From assembly GCF_949628215.1 (NCBI RefSeq), contig NC_134279.1, forward strand, positions 57,276,266 to 57,340,265: a DNA stretch of 64,000 nt, written 5' to 3'. Of this stretch, positions 47,401-59,400 are shown in pieces. The stretch is from Phalacrocorax aristotelis. Its lineage: Eukaryota; Chordata; Aves; Suliformes; Phalacrocoracidae. A program made the position numbers and the translations under genes. The notes under the pieces were generated by a model. That model had not been told where the DNA came from. It saw only the letters and a list, made by a program, of their open reading frames with translations, and did not search any database. Positions within the stretch are counted from its first letter, which is position 1; each line of letters starts with the position of its first letter.

Positions 47401-50400
47401 TCAGTCCTTCTGGACAGAGAAACATACTAGGTACAACTGAAGCAAAAAGGTAGCCAAAATTATGTTAAACTGCTTTTTAAGATATTAAGTCTGCTCTAAG
47501 GTTCCATACGTTCCTCAAATTTGGAGAAGCACAAGACTTGAATTTCATGAGTCACAAGCTATCCAAGGACTCCTCTTGCTTGAGCTGCAGAAGGATTTCA
47601 GCCACTCATCTTCAAATACTTTTTTTGTTTCCAAAGCCTTGCTATATCAAAAACTGCAACAAAAAGGATTGTTTCTATGCTGGGATAAAGGGAAATTTCA
47701 AGGTCTCATAATGTATGCCTCAAGCATAGTAAAGAAAATAGTGGAAAACACAACATTAATTTTGTCCCTGCACACCAGTATTACATGCCCAGCTCTGAGT
47801 CTGCCACACCACCTATCAAAGTAAATGTGCCAGGTATGTGGCTACTTGTGCTTTGAGAGGCTGCTAAGGCAGTCTAGGAATAGAAAAAGAAACAAAGACA
47901 CTCAAATTCTCATCATTATTCTACCAGGAGATGACTAAACGAAGTCTGTCATTCTATTACAGTTCCTGACAGGAGAAGTATTTCAAGTTAACATTTAACC
48001 AAAATAAAAAGAGAGATATATTTTTGCACATTATCTTAGTTTCAAGTCCCACTTACAATCCATGAAGTAGCTAAGTATCGTTCTGCTTACTACAACTCCT
48101 CTCTTTCAATTAATTTCTAGAAAAACTTAAGACTCTACATTCTGATTTGTCTCATTCTTACATTACATTAATTCAACTTTTTAAAAAAACACCCAATTTT
48201 ATTTTTTTTATTATCTGGACAGGCACTCAATAATACTTTAAGATGACTGGTACATCATTCATGTCCAGGAGGAGCAGGGACCAAGGCAGAGAGGAACGAA
48301 CACGTAACCCAAATTACTGAGATCTTGTTCCAACACTAATTCCTAAAAATAAGGCTGGTCAGATCCTGCATGTGCATTGTGGCAAACAAAATTAAGCCTG
48401 TCCTGGGACTTATTTCCTACTGTCTGTATATTTGACTAATATTATAACCTATTTAAGAATTTTTGGTACACTTTCATCTTGATAGTTATAGGAAAAATAA
48501 ATTGCAACTTAAGTATGGAACAATCAATCAATTATATGAGAAAACAATAGTTTAGAAAAGAAGAACAGAAGTAATTGGGGCAGGTGGTTTGAAGTAATGT
48601 AGATGCATTACAAATAGTATTGTATTAGCAGAAATACTAATCCAAACACCATCCAAAAAGATTTTATTTATAATTACAGGTGACTTTCTAGATTCCTTCT
48701 GCATTTAAGGCTTCTAGACTAGGTCAGTTATCTTACTGTTAGCTTATAAACCCTCCGTCAAATTACTGGCATCAATATAATAAAAAAGAGAGCACCTAGA
48801 TAAACCTGTAAAAAACCACTAGTTGAAACCACTAGTTTTGGCAAGTAAATTTACAACAGAGTAACAACAGCTTGAGGAACAGCAGGAAGAGCTCTGGGCT
48901 TAGCAGTATTTCTAAAGTAATGTGAATTTCTGCCAAAATATGCTTTCATCTGCCTTCAGTTTGATAAAAACTGTATGTTCAACACTAGTTTTTAAGTGAG
49001 ATTGGCTTTTGTCTCTGGGAAGCTAAAAAATATGCATGTATACTACACACACAGAGAAAAGAGTATATCTTCCTCCCACTGCATGCACACAGAGCTTGTC
49101 ACACTCTGGGCAGCCTCTGTAATCTGCATGACTGAAACCAGAAATTATTTATTAGTCAAGTAAAACACAAAAACACCCTCTCACAGATGAAACTGTTTAT
49201 TTATAACATACCTGTTTTGCCTCAAAATTATTTAAATGATTATTAGATTAAGTACTAGTCTTTTTCCTCCTAGAATATATTACTATTAATTCTAGGAAGC
49301 ATGTAAACCATACAAAACAGTACAAAAATGATCACAGGTATTGGACAGGAAGAACACTGTGAATATACACTACAGCACAATATGACAGTCATTTTTAATA
49401 AGAGTTATGGCTAATAAACTTGGAATTTCTAGGCTTCTCTACAATGTTGATGTTATCTATGAGCAAACTTTGTACAGAATAATATTTTGCCATGTGCTTT
49501 GGTCCTCCTAAATAAAACACTTTTCATTTCTCTGGTGTTTGCTATTTAGACAGTACAGGCAAACTAAGGAACGCTAGTAGACTGAATTATTGCTTTCAAG
49601 TGTAATACATCTGCTATAAGTATCTGTCCGTATTCCTGAAAAAATATTACAAGGGCTAACTTAAGGATAATGGAAAATATACTCACCTGATTACATGTGT
49701 CTGCTAAAGAATGTATGGCTTCTGAAAACATACTTGCAGAACCCGTGTAAACCCAAGCAAGTAGCTTAAAGAAAAAATTCAAGCCATTTCTGAAAACAAA
49801 GAGAAATGAGATAAACAACAACAGATTATTTGGTCTTCACTATTTTCAGCAAATTCACAAGTGCTGTGTAATCGTGCATTACCTGCCAGCAAGTGGTGAA
49901 ACCAAATATCAGTCTAATCATTAGAGACCTGTACAGGCAGATCAGGCATACACATTTTCTGCATGGTTACTGTTAAAAAGTCCTTTCAGCTAAACCTGGT
50001 ATGTAAAGATACACAATTTAATTTTCCAAAATCGTTAACTTCTAAGCAGTCGTGAATAAGTTGCACTTCCTGAAAACTGCATCACAGTCATAACAACTAA
50101 GTGCCTACCAGTGAGAGAACACAAGCCTTAACAATTTCCTTCTCTCTTTCTTCAGTCCCTCGTCTCCTATACATCCCCTCCCAATACTGAAGTGCAAGGT
50201 TCTCCACTTCAGTCTCGGCTTGGGCAATTCCCAGTAGGATACAAACATAAGGCAACAGACAGGAAGACAAAGCTGTCATTAGATTATGCTGTAAAAAAAA
50301 TCTATGGAATTTTTTCCATTGAGATGTTCAGTGTGACATTACAGGTTACAAGCTCACTGGAGTACGCATTGTGTTATGTTGCACAGAGAAAGGTAACTAT

Positions 50401-53400
50401 CAGCACTAAAATCCGAGTCTACATTCTCACTTCAAACATTATCAGAATCAGTAGGTTAATTGTTACAATCATATTGCAAAGAAAATCAGACTACAGGATT
50501 ACAACATTCTCCTTTTTTAAATATACTTGATTTTAGCTTACTGGCAATTTTTACAAGTATTCAGATGAAATAAGTGTTACAAGTAAGTACTAAGAATGTC
50601 TTGTAGTTACATTTTTTAACAATAACATGCCAAGAAATTGTATTTAAAGTTAGAGGAAGCAGAAGTCCAGCCCCTTGCCATACATTAAATCATATAGTTG
50701 ATCACATAACATTCACTTCCAAGGTCACCCTTAAAAAATTTCTGAGAGACAACATCCACTTCTTCAAGCAAGAGATAATACTGTTTTCTATACCTCCTTC
50801 CATCCCAAGGACCTGAATGTGCTTTACAATTCTTAATTTAATCTCATTGCCCCATGAGATGGTGAGGCATCACCATAATTTACAGGTGGAAAGTAAAAAA
50901 ATGAATGTTAGTGGATAATCCAAGAAGAAAGGAAGGCTGTTGCAACAGTAAACCATAGTTTAAACTCCCTGTGTTAATTATAAGTTCTACCAAGTCACAG
51001 CATAGTGCATCTTTAGCATAGAAAGAAAATTAAATAAATTAGAGTAGAATTCATGGGCACAGTCTCTTGACTTTTGTATTGTTCTTCTCAATGTTGTATT
51101 AATGCAGTTGACAGCTTATCTGAAGGTACAATTCAGTGTGGGGCCCCCACCTGTTCAGATGACACAATAGGCACACAGCTCATTTTATTTCATCCCTACA
51201 AATTCCAAAGCTGGGGGGGGGACTTGACATCCTACAAATCTAAAAAACCACCCTAATGTTTTCAAATGTCAGGCCCAGCAAAAATCAACCTGTTAATGAT
51301 GTCAAGTTGGAGGCATAGGACAGAAAGATGAACAGTGCTACACGGGAAATAACTGCAAAAAACTAGTAAGTCTACAGAGCCATCAAGGCTCTGTATATTT
51401 AGTGTTTCCTGTCTGACTAGATCTCTTATAATGATGTGAGAAAGAGATAAAAGTCAGTTTTGGGGAGAAAAACACCTCAGCTTTTACTGCAAGTAAAATA
51501 TGTATTGCTATAAAAAATATATTCACTACTGCATTTGAAAATAATAAGCTCTATGAAAGCCTAAATTCTGTTGAAGAAATATTGCAGAGATTTTAAAAAG
51601 CAGAGGAAAAATAATCCAAAATCGGCAGATTCTGAGAAGGCAGCTAAAATACTCTGAATCGGTTTGAAACAAAGCTATCTCTTACATCAGTGACCACCAA
51701 TTCAGAGAGTACTTACTCTGTTGTACTGAAATGAAATGAACTGACTGATTTAGCTACTCATTTCTATCTGCATGGACATGAAAGAGTAGGAATTTTAACA
51801 GAACTTAAACCAAAGCTAGGTAAGGCCTGAAAAAGATTTACTGTTTTGGACATTATGCCAAGAAATAACAAAAAAACCCACCCATGATTCATTAGATACA
51901 ATTCTCTTGTTTATTAAACCTACTACTATACAGCATTTTCTAATAACTTCTCTTCTGCATCTAGAAAATAAGCAGCTTCATTCAACATAACTGTTTATAA
52001 CTGTATTCCGAAGTCCACGTAGGAGGCAGACAATCACAAACAAAATGGGGGGGAGGAAACAAATAGTGTTGAAACAGATATCCATCTTCCTTGCTGTCAG
52101 AATTCTTGTCAATTTTAGTGTAAAGTCTAAATTTAAAGTGGTAACTTTAAAAGGTACCGATATATGAACAGGATCAGCCTTTTTTGGGAGGAAAAAAACA
52201 ACAAAAATACACAAATGCAAGAGTAGATCCAAATCAATTATTCAAATCAAGGTTCTTAATTTAAATTACAATTAAAACAAATTCAAATCTATCCTGACTG
52301 AACTGTAAACTTAAAAAAATTAAAAAGCATTAATACTTGCTTTTACATATTTATCATTTCAAATTTGTTTCAGAGATAACCACCTCAAAACCCCAATATG
52401 TATATGGGGAACAGGAATTACGGGGAATTGAGAGAGAATGGTGCAATCATCTGATTGCTCACTTTTTATACTTTACCTCGCAGCATAAAACAATGGTCTA
52501 GGAGGACCTGGTCTGATGTACACAACCATCCCTGTCTACCTACATAAAATATTTATGCTTTTGAAGAAAGGACAGTAAAAAAATAAATGTCAAAATAAAA
52601 AAAAAATCAAACTGATAATATTCAGATACATTTTGAATCTATGAAAAAAATCTACTATTTAGGCTTTAGGTTTGGGAACTAAACACATTTCATCATCTCT
52701 ATTTCCAAAGAAGTAGTAACATTAACATCCCTGACCACTAGTATTTTTTTAAAAAATATTATACACTATACATTTTAAAGGTAAAGCATTAGCACGACAA
52801 TGTAATCACTTCAACAATGCCAGGCTCTGAAGAATGTCTTGCTTATAATAGATCATTCCCTTTTTGATGGAAAACATCACCTTCCTGTATTTCTCTAACA
52901 GAGAGTGCAATTTTTATAGCAACACCCTATTTACAAAGCAGGAGGAAAGTTCTGTTTTCTCTCGGTCATTGTAAGAAATTGAAGGAGGTGGAAGAGGCCA
53001 TACAACATTCCCCACGCCCCTTTTTTTTCCCCCATTAGAAACATCCATACTAGCAGTTCTTATATGTTTTTAACTTAGAAAGCTCTGAACAGTTACTAGT
53101 AGAACACTCAGCAAAGAGGGAGGTTTTCAGTCAAACAAGCTTTGCGGTTCCCCTCCCAAGCAAAAAGCATATAGTTTTGTAGGAAAACTCGAGGAGCTAC
53201 CTCCTGCTCAAAATGCTGTTTCCTGTGCCAAAAAAGCATTTTCCCTATATTTCTATTTTGCTCCCTTATATTGATAGTGTCTTAGCATACAAATACCTTT
53301 TCTAAAGTCATATTTATTTTAAAAATTCACAGGTTTTATGGCAGGTAAGTTTTAGCCATCATTTCCTGAGAGAAACTTAACACACCTCTGGGTATTTCAT

Positions 53401-56400
53401 GCCCGACAGTCTCTGTGTTCATTTGCTTTAAATCAGGATTAGCTTAGTTTTGTTTCATTCAAACTTGCAAGACATGTGAAAGGCAAAAACCTCCTAAAAT
53501 ATCCCCTTTTCAGTTAGGGAGGAAGAGCTGAATAACAACAGAGAGAAAAAAGTGAACCCTTTTCTGTTGGTTATATGAAAGTTTGCTTAAAAGATATTAA
53601 AAGCTTCCTCTCAAGAAGGAACAAGAAGTGAGGATGACCTTAAATGTCTGCCTCTCCATGTCCTTCAAAATTTTAGTTTTTACTTTAATAAACTGCTTAG
53701 TCTGATCAACTTTTTAAAAAAAAAATTGCTCTCCTCTGATCAGAGATATATTCTATCCCTGATCTCTAATGTCAATTAATATATTTACCTAAACTCTCCC
53801 CCATCAACAATGAATAAACAAATCTATTAACTTCAGTTACAGAGACACAGGTATCTTTAGCGTGAATACATAGACTGTCCTGCTTTCCAGGATAATAAAA
53901 ATAAATTCGTTTACATTTGCATAAACAAAACATTTTTTAAAACTTACATGCAAATAGCTACCATTACCACCTTCCCTGGTCCCTTGAAAAACATAGCTGC
54001 TGCACTGGAGCGTGGCTGCATAAAGAAATAAGAGATTATTAAAATAAAATAGTCAAATCTTGACCTCATGAAGGACCTACCATACAAATTACTAAATAAA
54101 AACTTTGCATTGCCCTGTATTGCAACAGTGAAGCTACAGTCCTTGAAGCCTACTAATTTACTACTGAATGCTCACCCAAACTGCAGTTGGGTCTTACATG
54201 TTTCTGCAAATGGATGGCTAGAAAAATCATAAGCAGCCAACAAAGCCTCCAGCAGGGGCCACTGCAACCGTAACAACAGAAGCCAGCTGTGCAGCAGAAA
54301 GATTAAGAAATCATTCTACCATAGCACAGCACCTGGATCACAGCAATGGGTCTGCTTAAGCAAAGAGGAAGGGCCAGCAGGGCACAGAACAAAGCGTTAA
54401 TGTTTTGGGGTTTTTTTCCTTAAAAAAATGAAACCGATTTCTTAATAACTTAATTATTACACATGTTTGTCAGCTACAGATGAAACTATAAATACAGCTG
54501 CAATTTTGTTAACAAAACCACCACACCCCACCTTACTGGTGGATTACACTGCTACGTTAGGGACCCATTTGAACTGGCATCATAACATTTACCACTGCAT
54601 TACAATCAGAGGTAGATCTGGTATATTACAGTGCAAATAAATCTTCCAGTAATATTCAGTGGATTAAGCTTATGCAACCGTTTCACAACTTTTTCCTTCA
54701 AAAGATGTCAAAGTACATCTCCTGGCATTTTTCTAGCCAAAATTTTAAAACATCTCTTACCTTAGTATTTCCAAAGAACTCCCTGTATTCCCTCAACAGC
54801 CTTTGGTTTCTAAATAGATCTGCAACAAAATTGTTATCATGAATACGTACTAGTAACCAGCAGTTTCAGGAATTTAAGTCTACATATTTTTTTTAAGCAG
54901 CAGCCAACTTCTAGTAAGAGCTACATGGCCTGTCTCTCTTTGGGAAATACTCCACTCCTGGTATTGTTAATCAGAAACACATACTGTTATACACTCATGC
55001 AAAATGCCAAATATAATCTGTTACGATCCTATATATCATTTCCATTTCTACCAATGAAGGATGATGCACAAAGTGGAAAACTCAAAATACACTGCTCCAA
55101 ATCCAGGCATTCTACTGCCCCCCTCCTGCCCCTTAACCACAAAAGGGAGGGGGAAGGATGTTTCAAAGCAAGTCTCTTAACAGGAGTTTCCATCCATTAA
55201 TGATGTTCAATAACATCCAAATAAACACTGGTATACTACAGTATCTAGAAACTGTAGTGCTAGATTCTCCCCTGAAATGTTATACAAAATACACTGTACA
55301 CAATAATTTCAATAGATTAAAACAGCCAGTGGAGGAGTACAAGGATAGTCTGTAATAAAAGGGAGTTACCACTTCAAGTATACAATGATTCAGTATCCTA
55401 TTGTGACTGAGTAGTAGTTTTTTAATCTCATTTTTTGTATTATGTCCAAGAATTATTCTCCTGGTCACTAAAAATTTCGATGCTACTGACAGCACTCTGA
55501 GTACAAACACTTACAGGTACTTTAACGAGTGCCTGCAGCTCTAGCCTTTTTACTGGGAGGGTGTCCCAGTGGCACAACTGTTTAAAAAAAAAAAAATGAA
55601 AATACCTGTAATAAAGGTGCATAATAAGTACCCTGAAACAATATTGCCTCTCCTGTGATTTTAACTGACTAGACAGATCAAAATCCATTACAAACTACTG
55701 TTGTGACTCTACCTGCTATTGACAATACCAGCAAGGATGACAGCAACAATTTTAAGCAAAAAAATTATTTGGGGGTGTTTCCCCGCCTTCTGAAGCACAA
55801 AGGTAAGCTGAATTCATTTCAGGGGAAAAATAAATGTGTAACGGTATGGTATCAAGATCAGGATTGGGTTTAAGTCTCTTCAAAATCCTGAATTAAAAAA
55901 ATCCAAAACCATTGAAGATGTTAATTATAATCTAAAAAATTAAAGCCCCCAAAAAACAAAGTACGATTATACATCTCAACTGAATGTATATCCTAATAAT
56001 TTATCATATGTGATACAGCAAGACTGAGTAGACTATATCTGCATAGATAGAAATGTGTTACTCTAACACTATCCTATAAAACCTTATCAGTAATTGCTAT
56101 TCCAAATTTGTATGTTCTCTATGAAATAACACACCATCTAGTGGATTTCTAACAACCATACTTTGCTGTTTACATTTGAAGTTATATGAAAACTCTATAC
56201 TCACTTTCTCTGTACTTGATCTCTGCCTCTTTACGTCGTTTTCTTTCTCTAGCAAGAGCCTCTGGACTCCCCCAAACTTCAAGGGACCTACACAGAGTAA
56301 AAGTAACTTAACAATGCTTCTGTTTATGCAACTTTTTTTTCCAGTTTGACTACATTATGCATGCCTTTCCTAAAAGCAGAACATGACATTATTTTTCCTG

Positions 56401-59400
56401 ATACAAAGCCATGCAGGCTACTTTACAGAATAAAAAGCTGGGCAAGAGGGGGATGAGGACAAGCACTTCACCTTTGGACACATAAAACACCCTCCAATTT
56501 TATATACACCATGTAATTATTACAATAATGAGGATATAAAATGTGTTCAAACAGAGAAGGGAAAATATTATCGCCCTTTCACATTGTAAACCTGACTTTT
56601 AAAAGTTTTCTCTCTCTCTCTCTTATATAATCCATTTTAAATGATCCAAACATTTTCCTTCATAAAAATGTTCTTACTTTGCCTCTACATCCGATCTCAG
56701 GTACACAGTGAAAGTCTCAGTGTCATCATGAGGACTTCGTCGTTTAATTTTCCTCAGCTGGTCTAAATCACTAAGGAAAGTGGACAAACAATTTAGTGCA
56801 AGTAAAAGTTCATATTATTCTAATTTTACTTCTATGTCTGGATGATCTTCCACAGTTTTTATATTATTAATCTGCAGCACAAAAAAAACCTGAAGTTGCT
56901 TACTTGAGCCAAACAGATCAGATACGCAACATGATGTGAGAGATCTCTTGGATGCTACTGAAAACCACTGTGCTTTCCACACTCAAAACTCCAAATCACA
57001 TCCTCACACTATGAAATACTATACATAGAATGCAAAGTAATAAAATATTGAATAATAAAATATCCAATGAATTATCTGCATGTAATTTATAGTGGGCACA
57101 AGTACTAAACCAGAGTGTTCATGCCTTAACATCTCTGAACAGAAATCAGAAGTCATGTGCCATGAAAAGTTGAGAAATTTAACCTCAAAACCTCACACCC
57201 AGCACAAGCTGCAAAAGGTTGGAGATAACAAAACTACTTGGGGGGAACAGATAAATTTCCTGTGCTGAGCTACACATTAGGGCATCTACACTGAGAAGCA
57301 TTAGGGTTTGTTTCTTTTTTAATAATACAACAGAACATTCCATTTGCAGCCCAACCAATCATCCAGTCTTTTTTTTCATTTGTTCCCATTTCCTTCCACC
57401 GAAGTTTCCAGCAAAACTTTAGCAAGTTATTTCTCCACACAAGACAGTTACGATTAAAATATGGCAGAGGACTAAGCATAATTTGTCACTGGATTTTCAG
57501 CAAAGACCAAGTCTGGTGACGTATACTATATGTAAAAATTGGGTAGGAACAGTGACAGCATAAAAAGTTACAAACAAAGCTGCTAAGCCTTTAGATTTAA
57601 TATGGGTTACATGCATAACATGCGTGAAATCTGACAGACACCTCAACTATAGCGACACTCAGTAAGACACTGCTGGCAGGCATGGCACATAGTATAAAAG
57701 TCAGTAAATATGAATCAAGTAACAATAGTTAGGTTACAATGCACCAGATTATATTTTATTCCAAATTACCAGCCTCACATAACATGACATTGCCACTGAT
57801 CTTTTAGAGATGTTCACAAACCGTCAGGACCCAAAATGCTGAAACACAAGTTATTTGCCATTCCCCCGTATAACTAGCTGCTCTAGACATAGACTCACAC
57901 CACCTAGCTTTACGGTCATGTAAGTACAAATGAATTACTTTAGGAAGGAACTATGGAAACATGCAAACCAAGTGCAAGTTCCTAATCCACTGTAACACTA
58001 AGTAAACAAGAACTAACTTCAGCCACTTATGATTATGTACAGCACAAAAGCATTCAGAAAAAGTTGCTGTGCAAAATCACAATCTCCAATCACAATTACT
58101 TTTGAAGCACATACGAACAAACGTTCACAATTTAAATTTCAACTCAAACCCATCATACCTGGATTTAAGACAGAACTCATTTATTGCTCTGACTCCAGTG
58201 ATGAAGTTATTCTGTGTGTATTTTGGTCCATACTCTCTTTTTTTAAGGACTGCTTTCACTTGAAAACAGAAGAGATAAGAAAGTGAAGTCACTCATGGAG
58301 ACTGCAGCAGAAACTTCAAAAGGTAATTCAATCTAGTGTCATATCATGATACCTTCTAAGTGGAAATCTGACAAACAATGCTCGTCAGTGAGATAGAAAA
58401 CTTACAGCAAAGAGAAAAGAATGTTGGCCTTTGTGGAAATGAGTAAGAGTAGAATGACCTACCTCCAAAAATGCTACTTGTGAAGTTGTAGTTCAGGGCT
58501 CTCAAGCATCCCACACACTTAACTGCCACTGTCAGCTACTTCTCCAACACGGATGTCAGAGAGATGGTGTTTAGCTACTAAGATAGCATTCAAACACAGC
58601 AATTTGGAAATTCCCTTGCTCTAGCAAGGGAAATGGCAACGTAGTGCTCCATTTCTTTTTTCCCCGATACTTAACCAATTCCACCTTCTGCAGATAAGAC
58701 TTTTGGCCTTTGCAGACCATACAGAGAACCAAGACAGACTGTATATGTTGTTTTTCTCAACTATTACTTTTAAAATTAGCACACAATATTGTGCATTTAT
58801 AACAATTAAAAATACACATTATTTATAATGTTTTGTATGTCTAGAAGATGTATTCTTATCGCATCAGATTTTCATCCACAAGGAAAAGAATACAAGTATT
58901 CAGAAAAAAGGCTAAATGGAATTTTAAATTTATGCCATTACTTCCTGCTTGTCTATATGTACATAACTTCATCTTATTTTCAAATGTAAGTCGCTATACA
59001 CTGGCTTCCATTAAAAACATTATGCTTTTTGGAAAAAGAGTTACAATTGCTGAAGGATATAACATTAAAGAACATAACTGAAAACAAAAAGCTCAAATTC
59101 TGGAGGCAAGAAGACTTACAAACACACATGAACTTCCTGTGTATCACAGGATTGATATGATTTCTATACCTAGTCCAGAACTACTCCTTAACTCACCGGA
59201 TGCTTACAGAAAGATACTGCTTTTAAAGACGTTGAGAAAAATTTTCCCAGAGTTCCACATTGTCTTATTTCTCAGTTTTGCAACCTTAAAAGCAAAATAC
59301 ATTGCTTGACGCTCAACAATGCACCAACACTACAGGTATCATTATTTACCATCATAATCTGATTCCTGTCATCCAGTTTGAACTTAAAAAAAATTGTTGA

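Larger units (their letters stand above)
54016..58158 (-). other. SLC30A9 introns among the soluble N-terminal exons
   Basis: Introns at 54016-54760, 54820-56204, 56288-56677 and 56771-58158. A short TC microsatellite lies at 56609-56623. Otherwise AT-rich and unremarkable. Confidence 0.8.
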